Part shown: piece by piece, positions 1 through 6,078 of the stretch | Layout: every line of letters starts with the position of its first letter | Position numbering within the stretch: the first letter of the stretch is position 1 | Source of the DNA: Actinotignum schaalii | Lineage (GTDB): Bacteria > Actinomycetota > Actinomycetes > Actinomycetales > Actinomycetaceae | DNA length: 6,770 bases | Reading direction: 5' to 3' | Assembly: GCA_946222725.1 (NCBI GenBank) | Contig: CAMIHT010000091.1 | Span: 1 to 6,770 of the forward strand | Notes under the pieces: generated by a model | The model's input: only the letters and a program-made list of their open reading frames with translations | Databases searched by the model: none | Told to the model about the DNA's origin: nothing | Made by a program: the position numbers and the translations under genes

Positions 1-480
1 GTCTCGAAGTCGTTCGCCATGACAGGATGGCGGGTTGGTTGGCTCTACGGCCCCGCGGACGTCATGGCCGCGGTCAAGCGGGTACATTCGCATCTGACCG
101 GGAACGTCAATAACGTGGCGCAGCGCGCCACCATCGCCGCGCTCACCGGTCCGCGCAACCGCATCGAGGACATGCGTGAGGGGTTCGCGCGGCGCCGCAC
201 GCGTATCGTGAGCGAACTGGCCGGTATCGACGGGGTGAAGGTTGCGCCCCCGGATGGCGCTTTCTATGTTTTTGCCGACGTCGCAGGCCTGCTGGGCGGG
301 ACGGGCCCCCGCCGCGCCACGAGCTCCCTGGAATTGGCCGATCAGCTCCTGGGCGACATTAATGTGGCCGCGGTGCCCGGGGAAGCTTTCGGGGTGGGCG
401 GCTTCCTGCGCTTCTCCTACGCCCTCTCCGATGCCGAACTGGCCGAAGGGATGGCGCGCCTGCACGATTACTTCGCTTAG
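1..480 (+). CDS. PLP-dependent class I aminotransferase, C-terminal part (5' end outside window)
   Basis: This is the last 159 codons of an aminotransferase of fold type I, class I/II (aspartate aminotransferase-like), which would transfer an amino group between an amino acid and a 2-oxo acid in the cytoplasm. The window enters at VSKSFAMTGWRVGW, the PLP-attachment signature: K3 would be the Schiff-base lysine, and R11, eight residues later, fits the PLP-phosphate-binding arginine (K258/R266 spacing in classical AspAT). Further on, GAFYVF and the near-terminal GFLRFSYA segment are typical of the small domain; R137 in LRFSYA would bind the substrate carboxylate. The reading frame is open through the left edge, so the first internal ATG at 19 is not the start. 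The stop TAG at 478-480 is followed by a hairpin at 541-585. The substrate cannot be told from this fragment; aspartate, alanine/valine or another amino acid is possible. Confidence 0.93.
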   Translation, partial: VSKSFAMTGWRVGWLYGPADVMAAVKRVHSHLTGNVNNVAQRATIAALTGPRNRIEDMREGFARRRTRIVSELAGIDGVKVAPPDGAFYVFADVAGLLGGTGPRRATSSLELADQLLGDINVAAVPGEAFGVGGFLRFSYALSDAELAEGMARLHDYFA

Positions 481-540
481 CAACCGGATAACTGCTTAGC
501 CAGCTGCCTGGGCTCCGCATGGCCAATCCAGCAGTTTCCT

Positions 541-585
541 AACACAGGTGGGCCGCGACGTTTCCGCCGCGGCCCACCGTGTTTT
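541..585 (+). terminator. GC-rich hairpin terminator in convergent gap
   Basis: A perfect 11-bp stem (547-557 pairing with 568-578) encloses a 10-nt loop. With one bulged A at 546 it extends by about five more pairs (541-545 with 579-583). It is followed on the + strand by TTTTA, so it reads as a Rho-independent terminator for the aminotransferase. It lies between two converging genes, 61 bp after one stop and 32 bp past the other, so it may also stop the phosphatase transcript. On the - strand, however, the U-tract is poor (TGTGTTAGG). Confidence 0.8.
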
Positions 586-616
586 ACCCGTTATTCAGGC
601 AGCTGAGCGCTGGTAT

Positions 617-3600
617 TTAGCGCCGTACCGCCGGGGTATCGGTGCCGTTACCGTCCCAGTCACCAACGAAGAGCTCATCAGCCACACGCCCGTAATAGAG
701 CGTGAGATCGGCCGGGCCCGCAGTGAGGGAGTTCTTCACGAGCAGCGCATTGCCGCGACGCACCGCGAAGGTATCCGTGCCATTACCGTCGAAATCTCCG
801 GTAAATATCTCGTCCTTAGCCTTGCCGTAGGAGAACTCGGTATCGGCGTTCCCCGAGACAATAGCGTTCTTGACGAAGATGACATTGCCGCGGCGCACCG
901 CGAAGGTGTCCTTGCCGTCGCCATCCCAGTCACCGACCAGGGGGGTGTCCCCGTAGCGGCCGTAGCTCATGACATCGTCTGCGTCCCCGCTCTTGAGCGA
1001 GTTCGCTACGTAGAAGGTGTTCCCGCGCTGGACCGCGAAAGTGTCCTTGCCATCGCCATCCCAGTCACCCACGAGCACGGTGTCACCGGCCTTACCGTAG
1101 GAGAATTCGATGGGTGCCTTGCCGCCCCGAAGAGTATCGGAGACGTAGAAGGTGTTCCCGCGGCGCACCGCGAAGCTATCCTTGCCGTCCCCGTTCCAAT
1201 CGCCCACGAGCACGTCGTCGCCGGCGCGCCCGAAGCTGAAGACCGCCTGGGCCACGGTCGCGGTCCAGTTATTGGAGACGTAGAAGGTGTTTCCATTATC
1301 GGAAGGCTCGGCCGGAACGCTGGGATCCGCGGTGGGATCACCGCTCGGGTCCTTACCCGGTTCCGGAGTCGGATTCACACTCGGATCCACGCTCGGCTCC
1401 ACGCTCGGCTCCGGCTTGGCACCTTCCTTGACAAACTGGTTGACAACCGGCTGCGATTCTTTATCCAGACCGAGTGCATTCGCTACGGTGTAGTGGAGGT
1501 CGGTCTGGTCGGTACGCCCGATCACGTTTTCTGCACCGGGGCCCGAAGCCGCGATACGAAGCTGCGCACCGGTATGGCCCTGGCCACCGCGCGCCACCTC
1601 ATTGGATGCCGCGGTGTTATAGGACATCTGCATATAGTCGCCATCCACCGTCTTGAGGATGGTGTTGACACCCGAAGTGGTGCTTCCCACGCCCACGATC
1701 TGCGAGGTGTGGGCGTGATCGGCAGTCACGAGGATAAGGGTGGGCTCAGCATTCTCCTTGGCCCAGCGCTGCGCCACAGCAACGGCCTGATCCAAATCAT
1801 CCAGCTCGCCAATCTGACCGCAGGCATCCGCCCCGTGATCAGCCTTATCAATCGAGGCGGCTTCCACCTGGAGGAAGAAACCGGCGTCGTTCTTGAGCAG
1901 ATCCATGGACTTCTGGGTCATGGCCGCCAAGGTGGGAACATCCGCGGTGCGCTTCGGGTTGATCGTACAGGTCTCGTAATTCTCCGGCTTGCCCGGAGTG
2001 GGAACCGACTCGTTGAACATGCGCGGCATATTACCCGGGGTGAAGAGACCGAGAACCGGTTTATCCTGATTGGCTTCGGTCAGGGCAGCCATCTGCTCCG
2101 CCGTCGTCACAATCTGGAAATCGTTATCACGCGCGTTTTCCAGCACGGACTTACCGGCCGTCCACCGCGTCGTCTCACCCCAGGTACCGGACACCTGAAC
2201 TTCAGCGTCGAAGTACTTCGCGCCACCGCCCATCGTCACGTCCGCGCGGGTGTCCACGAGCTGTTCCGAAATGGAACCCATGCCGCCGTTTTCACGCAGA
2301 TCGGAGCCCTTGGCTGGCTTCGCGTTCCCGGAGGGTGCGTAATGCGAGCGGCTGGTGACATGAGCACCCATAACCGCCGGGGTGGCATCCTGCACCTCGG
2401 AGGTGGTGATATTACCGGTCTTCAGCCCGGCCCGCTTCGCCTTCTCCAGAAGGTTCTCCTGGGGTTTTTGAGCCAGGTCCACACCGATAGCACCGTTGTA
2501 GGTCTTCGTGCCGGTGGCCCAGGCGGTACCCGAAGCAGCTGAATCCGTTACGTAGTTAATAGCGCCGTCGCGGTCAATGGAGAAGTGGGTATAAGAACCG
2601 GTGTACTCGAGATTATCGATACCGGGCAGGCGCCCGTTCGCACCGTAGAGATAGTTGCGGGCGGAAGTGATTTCCGAATCACCCATCCCGTCACCGATGA
2701 AGAGCACCACGTTCTTGGCCTTAGCATCCGAACGCTGCTCGCCGTCCTTGCCGTACTGGGCGAAGTCACCGGGGGCCGGCACCGTCACCTTGCCGTTTTC
2801 ATCCACGGCGATGGCCATCGTGGACCCTCCGGCTACCGGTTTCGCCAGCTTGGCATCGCTGGCGGCGGTGGAGGCTTCGGCGTTGAGGGACAGCGCATTA
2901 CCGATGGTGTAGAAAAGATCGGTCTGATCGGTTTGACCCAGCACATTTTCTTCACCGGGGCCGTAGGCGGCCACGCGCAGCTGCGCTCCGGTGTGCTGCT
3001 GGGAACCGGCATTGGTGCCGTCCTCAGCGACCTTGGTGGTGCCGTAAAGGATGGACATCGGGGATCCATCGGCGGTGGCCAGGCGAGTCACGGGGCCCAC
3101 GTGGTCGTCGCCGTCGGACACAATCTGCGCGGTATGCGAGTGGTCCGCCGTCACGACAACGAGGGTCTGCCCGTCCTTCTTCGCGAAGTCCAGGGCAACC
3201 TTGGTGGCCTGGTCGAGGCGATCAGTTTCCCCAATCTGCCCGCAGGCGTCCGAGGCGTGATCGCGCTTGTCAATGGAAGCCGATTCGATCTGAAGGAAGA
3301 AGCCCTTCTCCGCGCTCGGATCATCGAGAAGCTCAATGGCCTTGCGGGTCATATCCACGAGCTCGGGCTGGGTGCCAATATCCTGCTTTTCGCAGGTGAG
3401 CGGATCGGCCTTCGCCCCGCCCACCTTTGCCCGGGAGGATTTGTAGGCGGTGGTCATATTCGAAGGCGCAAACAACCCGAGAACCGGGGAATCTTGATTG
3501 GCCTTGGTGATTCCCGCGAGTTCATCAGCGGTGGTTACCACCTGGAAAGCGTTCGCGCGGGCGTTCTCCAGCACCGACTTATCGGCTTCCCACCGAGTGT

Positions 3601-4405
3601 TGTACTTGGCCGCACCCTCGAGGAAGGGGTTGGTGTTCCCGGAGGCCGTGGTCACCATGGCGTCGAAGTACTTCGCGCCGCCGCCCAGGGTCACATCCGC
3701 GCGGGTGTCCACAATCTGCTCCGAGATGGAGCCAAGCCCGCCGTTTTCACGCAGGTCCGCGCCCTTGGCCGGCTTCGACTTCCCGGAGGGAGCATAGTAG
3801 CTGCGGCTGGTGGAATGCGCACCCATCACGGCCGGGGTGGCATCCTGAATATCGGAGGTGGTCACGTTGCCGGTACGCATCCCGGCATTCTTAGCCTGCT
3901 CGATAAGGTTCTGCACCGGCTTGCCGGCCAGATCCACGCCGATAGCTCCGTTGTACGTCTTCGTACCGGTGGCCCAGGCGGTACCCGAGGCGGCCGAATC
4001 GGTCACGTAATTGAAGGAACCATCCTTATTGACTGAATGGTGCGTGTACATACCTTCGGAGGTGAGTTCGTCAATACCTTCGAAACGCCCCGAGGCGCCC
4101 TTGAGGTAGTTGCGGGCCGCGGTGATTTCCGACTGGCCCATACCGTCACCAATAATGAGGATGACGTTACGGGCCTTGGCGTTGGAACGCCCCTGGCCCG
4201 CCTTACCGAATTGCGCGCAATCACCGGGTTTGGGCGGAATAACGTTTCCTTGCGCATCAAAAATAACGCAGTTTTCCGGCCCGTTTGCGGTGCGGTAGGT
4301 GGTATTTTCCGCCGAAGCGGCACCTCCCGCGAGCGCCGAGAAGCCGACGGCGGCCACAGCTGCTGCTGCCACCGCGCGCCGGGCAGTGAAATGTGAGGAT
4401 CCCAT
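617..4405 (-). CDS. phoA: Secreted tandem double-domain alkaline phosphatase with C-terminal Ca-loop repeats
   Basis: This 1262-residue exported phosphomonoesterase hydrolyses phosphate esters outside the cell. Residues 1-32 form a signal peptide (RR at 9-10, Ala-rich core, ASA|E cleavage after A32). Two complete PhoA domains follow. Domain 1 (about 45-520) has metal ligand D87, nucleophile S137 in TDSAAS, D188/T190, R201, E374, D379-K380, H383, D421-H422 and H471. Domain 2 (about 531-990) has D572, S622, D673/T675, R686, E848, D853-K854, H857, D896-H897 and H944. Each also keeps the equivalent of the E. coli C286-C336 disulfide (C338/C388 and C813/C862). A Pro/Ser/acidic linker (997-1036) leads to five 45-residue repeats (1038-1262). 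No LPXTG motif or C-terminal membrane segment is visible. Ordinary PhoA has one domain of about 450 residues, so the fused duplication is unusual. The ATG at 4405 directly precedes the signal peptide. The family call is certain; the role of two domains is inferred. Confidence 0.96.
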   Translation of the reverse strand: MGSSHFTARRAVAAAAVAAVGFSALAGGAASAENTTYRTANGPENCVIFDAQGNVIPPKPGDCAQFGKAGQGRSNAKARNVILIIGDGMGQSEITAARNYLKGASGRFEGIDELTSEGMYTHHSVNKDGSFNYVTDSAASGTAWATGTKTYNGAIGVDLAGKPVQNLIEQAKNAGMRTGNVTTSDIQDATPAVMGAHSTSRSYYAPSGKSKPAKGADLRENGGLGSISEQIVDTRADVTLGGGAKYFDAMVTTASGNTNPFLEGAAKYNTRWEADKSVLENARANAFQVVTTADELAGITKANQDSPVLGLFAPSNMTTAYKSSRAKVGGAKADPLTCEKQDIGTQPELVDMTRKAIELLDDPSAEKGFFLQIESASIDKRDHASDACGQIGETDRLDQATKVALDFAKKDGQTLVVVTADHSHTAQIVSDGDDHVGPVTRLATADGSPMSILYGTTKVAEDGTNAGSQQHTGAQLRVAAYGPGEENVLGQTDQTDLFYTIGNALSLNAEASTAASDAKLAKPVAGGSTMAIAVDENGKVTVPAPGDFAQYGKDGEQRSDAKAKNVVLFIGDGMGDSEITSARNYLYGANGRLPGIDNLEYTGSYTHFSIDRDGAINYVTDSAASGTAWATGTKTYNGAIGVDLAQKPQENLLEKAKRAGLKTGNITTSEVQDATPAVMGAHVTSRSHYAPSGNAKPAKGSDLRENGGMGSISEQLVDTRADVTMGGGAKYFDAEVQVSGTWGETTRWTAGKSVLENARDNDFQIVTTAEQMAALTEANQDKPVLGLFTPGNMPRMFNESVPTPGKPENYETCTINPKRTADVPTLAAMTQKSMDLLKNDAGFFLQVEAASIDKADHGADACGQIGELDDLDQAVAVAQRWAKENAEPTLILVTADHAHTSQIVGVGSTTSGVNTILKTVDGDYMQMSYNTAASNEVARGGQGHTGAQLRIAASGPGAENVIGRTDQTDLHYTVANALGLDKESQPVVNQFVKEGAKPEPSVEPSVDPSVNPTPEPGKDPSGDPTADPSVPAEPSDNGNTFYVSNNWTATVAQAVFSFGRAGDDVLVGDWNGDGKDSFAVRRGNTFYVSDTLRGGKAPIEFSYGKAGDTVLVGDWDGDGKDTFAVQRGNTFYVANSLKSGDADDVMSYGRYGDTPLVGDWDGDGKDTFAVRRGNVIFVKNAIVSGNADTEFSYGKAKDEIFTGDFDGNGTDTFAVRRGNALLVKNSLTAGPADLTLYYGRVADELFVGDWDGNGTDTPAVRR
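620..1294 (-). repeat. Five 135-bp (45-residue) repeats with DWDGDGKD loops, C-terminal module
   Basis: Residues 1038-1262 are exactly five 45-residue units starting at 1038, 1083, 1128, 1173 and 1218. Each has the pattern GNxxxVxN..., a central FSYGK/R-like element, then GD(W/F)(D/N)G(D/N)GxD and PAVRR or FAVRR; the last unit ends on the final residue. The DxDGDGxD loop resembles the Ca-binding loops of FG-GAP/VCBS-type beta-propeller repeats. Similar repeats occur at the ends of secreted actinobacterial enzymes. Units 4 and 5 use DGNGTD in place of DGDGKD and have weaker first strands (GNVIFV, GNALLV). A role in surface attachment or ligand binding is inferred, not shown. Confidence 0.9.
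1298..1417 (-). other. Pro/Ser/acidic linker
   Basis: Residues 997-1036 consist of PSVEPSVDPSVNP and PEPGKDPSGDPTADPSVP-like units. This low-complexity, extended linker joins catalytic modules to a repeat module, as is common in secreted actinobacterial enzymes. It separates the second phosphatase domain from the five C-terminal repeats. Confidence 0.85.
1377..1412 (-). repeat. 12-bp tandem repeat inside the linker
   Basis: Two perfect 12-bp copies (1389-1400 and 1401-1412; + strand acgctcggctcc) follow a third copy with two mismatches (1377-1388). Each unit encodes four linker residues of the type E/D-P-S-V. Because the unit is a multiple of three, copy-number change by replication slippage would keep the frame and only alter linker length. 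Confidence 0.85.
1436..4273 (-). repeat. Intragenic tandem duplication of the alkaline phosphatase domain
   Basis: Two copies of about 1.4 kb lie head to tail in one reading frame: residues about 45-520 (4273-2846) and about 531-990 (2815-1436). The homology includes the stretch before the catalytic core (PGDCAQFGKAG against PGDFAQYGKDG), which shows that the duplicated unit began upstream of the fold. Equivalent catalytic residues are 485 residues apart in the first half and 473-475 apart later. Most of that shift comes from domain 2 being about nine residues shorter after the GGGAKYFDA motif. Confidence 0.93.
4310..4405 (-). other. Signal peptide of the double alkaline phosphatase
   Basis: The first 32 residues have a short basic n-region (HFTARR), a hydrophobic Ala/Val core (about 11-28) and an AXA-type site (A30-S31-A32, then E33). 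The RR pair sits in TARRAVAAA, which lacks the F/L-x-K part of a Tat motif, so Sec export is more likely. PhoA needs oxidising conditions for its disulfides, which agrees with export. Confidence 0.88.
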
Positions 4406-4416
4406 TGTCCTTTTAT

Positions 4417-4423
4417 CCCTTCT
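4417..4423 (-). promoter_or_regulatory. Candidate ribosome binding site for the phosphatase
   Basis: On the - strand AGAAGGG lies 11 nt before the ATG at 4405. A second purine stretch (AAAAGGA, 4408-4414) lies only 2 nt before it. One is slightly far and the other too close, so either could serve. No better start is seen downstream that would keep the signal peptide. Confidence 0.5.
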
Positions 4424-4457
4424 AACAGAACGTGGGCCCTCTTAGATTCACTTAATT

Positions 4458-4498
4458 CTTTTACCGGAAGGCAAGCAGAATGTAACGGGCGGGTGAAC
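4458..4498 (-). promoter_or_regulatory. Candidate PHO-box-like element and promoter of the phosphatase
   Basis: On the - strand, GTTCACC (4492-4498) matches the core of the actinobacterial PhoP box direct repeat. A degenerate second unit containing GTTACAT lies at 4480-4486; the spacing is 12 nt where 11 is usual. TTACAT (4480-4485) could act as a -35 and TAAAAG (4458-4463) as a -10, separated by 16 nt, placing the box over the -35 as in Pho-activated Streptomyces promoters. This would put the phosphatase under phosphate starvation control. Only one half-site is convincing, so this is a suggestion. Confidence 0.4.
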
Positions 4499-4566
4499 GA
4501 TACGGTTGTACGTGGTGGGTGCGGCATAACAACGGTCCGGAAAATTCGGTGTTTTAACGACGACGC

Positions 4567-4586
4567 CGCCCGCCGGCCAGCGGGCG
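4567..4586 (-). terminator. Possible terminator hairpin after the kinase-like gene
   Basis: A 7-bp all-GC stem (4567-4573 with 4580-4586) has a 6-nt loop and lies 15 nt past the TAG stop of the gene at 4602. The following sequence on the - strand (GCGTCGTCGTTAAAAC) has no real U-tract. It may act as a weak or tail-less terminator separating the kinase-like gene from the phosphatase promoter. Confidence 0.4.
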
Positions 4587-4601
4587 TATCGGGCGCGCAT
4601 G

Positions 4602-5906
4602 CTAACCGCGCGAGTACGCATTTCCTCCGTATCCGGCCAGGTAGCGAGCCCGGGAGAGCCAGTGTTCGGCCTCGCGCAGCCGCCCGAGGGCATCGTGTTC
4701 CCAGCGGGTGCCGTCGGTGCGCACGGCCCCGGCAACGAGGGAGAGAGTCACTCCGGCAGCGCGCGCGTATACGGGTGCGGCAGGTAAACGCTGTTCAAGT
4801 AGCGCGCACCACTGCCCCAGAATGGAACGCAGGTGCGGATAGGCGGCCGGGGCCAGGTGGGGCAGCACGCTCATATGCCCGAGCAGGCAGGCCCAGTCAT
4901 CGGCTCGGTACCCCGGACCGAGGGAATCCACATCAATAACCCCGGCGATCCACCCCGTGGGGGTAGAGGTGGAGGTAAAGGTGTGCGCGGCTGCGGGCGC
5001 GGATGGCCCGCGCTGCACGAAAATATTGGCTTCGTAGAAGTCTCCGTGCACGGGCACGATGGGTCCGGGATCAAGGCTGGCCATCATCTGCGTCACGCCG
5101 CTGGCCACCGCGTGGGCTCGAGCTGCGATACCGGGGAGCGCGACCGCGGCGGCGTGCGCGTAGTGGCCCACCCGGTCCGCCCAGGCCGGCCGGTGGGTGA
5201 GGTGGACGGCCGCGGCTGGCAGGCTTTCTTGGAGATTCCAGAGGGTATTGAAAAGCGCGACGCTGTGCTCCCCCAGCCCGCGCGCCAACCAATTGGCCAG
5301 TGGCTCGCCCGGGAGGGTGGAAATAAGAACGAGGCCACTCGGGTCTTCGCGCACCACCCGCGGGGCAAGAACCCCGGATTCCCCTAGCATGCGATGGCGT
5401 TTAGCCAAGGATTGCGCTGCGGGTGGGCGCAGCACTTTTGCGAAAGCAGTTCCACCACCCCGGGTAGTAACTTTGACGACGGCGCGCCTGGTCGGCCGGT
5501 AGCTCTTGAGTTCGACCGCAACTTTTTCTCCCAAAAATCCAGATATCCGGCTCGGGGTGACGGCCAGCGGCAAGGCGGGAAGCTCCGGGTCATGGGGGTA
5601 TTCCCACACCCAGACGGCGGTATCCCGGTGGGTCAGGCGAACGAGGGTAGGGGTGAAGGTTTGAGAGAGCTGCGCGGTGGAGGCACAAACATATTTTTCT
5701 CGCGGACTGCCGGTGGGGCGCCCACCTTCTCCGCGGGCGCGCGCGGTCACGGTGTAGCTCACCGTCACGCCGGCCCCGGGGCGGTGATTGACGCGGTGGA
5801 CCGCCCAAGATTGGAGCTGCCAAGCTGGAAGTGCGGTGGCGAGCATCGACCCGGCGTCCGGGCCGGTCAGCAGCGCTAAATCAGCGCTTTCCGAAGATGC
5901 AGCCAT
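4602..5906 (-). CDS. Phosphotransferase family protein (APH/choline kinase fold), substrate unknown
   Basis: This 434-residue cytoplasmic protein has the aminoglycoside phosphotransferase/choline kinase fold, so it probably transfers phosphate from ATP to a small hydroxylated molecule. The catalytic loop is VHGDFYEANIF (H287, D289, N294), matching the H-G-D-x4-N pattern with D289 as catalytic base. The metal-binding segment VIDVDSLGPGYRADDWA follows (D325, D327). In the N-lobe, K157 in TAFAKVL is the candidate ATP-binding lysine, and LPGEPL precedes the hinge region. No signal peptide or membrane segment is seen. I chose the ATG at 5906 because the family-like sequence begins just after it (LALLTGPDAG). 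Two in-frame upstream starts exist, an ATG at 5924 and a GTG at 5939, and none of the three has a good Shine-Dalgarno sequence. The fold is clear, but nothing supports antibiotic resistance: such proteins in actinobacteria usually act on unknown metabolites. Confidence 0.87.
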   Translation of the reverse strand: MAASSESADLALLTGPDAGSMLATALPAWQLQSWAVHRVNHRPGAGVTVSYTVTARARGEGGRPTGSPREKYVCASTAQLSQTFTPTLVRLTHRDTAVWVWEYPHDPELPALPLAVTPSRISGFLGEKVAVELKSYRPTRRAVVKVTTRGGGTAFAKVLRPPAAQSLAKRHRMLGESGVLAPRVVREDPSGLVLISTLPGEPLANWLARGLGEHSVALFNTLWNLQESLPAAAVHLTHRPAWADRVGHYAHAAAVALPGIAARAHAVASGVTQMMASLDPGPIVPVHGDFYEANIFVQRGPSAPAAAHTFTSTSTPTGWIAGVIDVDSLGPGYRADDWACLLGHMSVLPHLAPAAYPHLRSILGQWCALLEQRLPAAPVYARAAGVTLSLVAGAVRTDGTRWEHDALGRLREAEHWLSRARYLAGYGGNAYSRG

Positions 5907-6078
5907 AGAACAATAGTGCCGCATCCACCCCGGTGGCACAATGCGGGCGCGCGGCCCGCCGGCACGCTACCCGCCCGGCGCCACCGATCACGACCAGGCA
6001 CGACTCGGCACGGCCGGCGCGCGCCACGCTGCGGGTGCCCGCACCTCACGCGTGCCGCCAGCATGGGAAGATGGAGGG
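5907..6078. promoter_or_regulatory. Divergent intergenic region
   Basis: This gap separates the kinase-like gene (leftward) from adenosine deaminase (rightward), so both promoters should lie in it. It is very GC-rich and rich in short inverted repeats, for example CCACC-CC-GGTGG (5925-5936) flanked by gcat and atgc, and GCGGG-TG-CCCGC (6031-6042). I found no convincing -35/-10 pair. TATTGT on the - strand is only 3 nt from the ATG at 5906, too close for a usual leaderless promoter. Confidence 0.4.

Noticed and set aside
548..4396. Three long + strand open frames (548-2542, 2585-4036, 4037-4396) covering almost the whole phosphatase gene on the opposite strand.
   Set aside because: They lie in exact codon register with the - strand gene, where a + strand stop needs a TTA, CTA or TCA codon in the sense gene. 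GC-rich genes rarely use these. Their products have no recognisable domains, while the - strand frame gives a fully conserved enzyme.
617..4405. Assembly artefact as the explanation for the doubled phosphatase domain.
   Set aside because: The copies differ by many synonymous changes, by clear amino acid changes outside the core and by an indel of about nine residues. A duplicated read block would be near-identical.
4493..4939. + strand open frame starting in the phosphatase promoter region.
   Set aside because: Its product is Arg/Ala/Gly-rich low-quality sequence, it overlaps the well-supported kinase-like gene, and it has no ribosome binding site.
4833..5879. + strand open frames 4833-5387 and 5394-5879 opposite the kinase-like gene.
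   Set aside because: These too are in codon register with the sense gene, and their Gly/Arg-rich products match no family I know.
4602..5906. Aminoglycoside resistance gene.
   Set aside because: Only the general APH fold motifs are present. No similarity to a specific AAC/APH resistance enzyme could be recognised, and no mobile element lies nearby.
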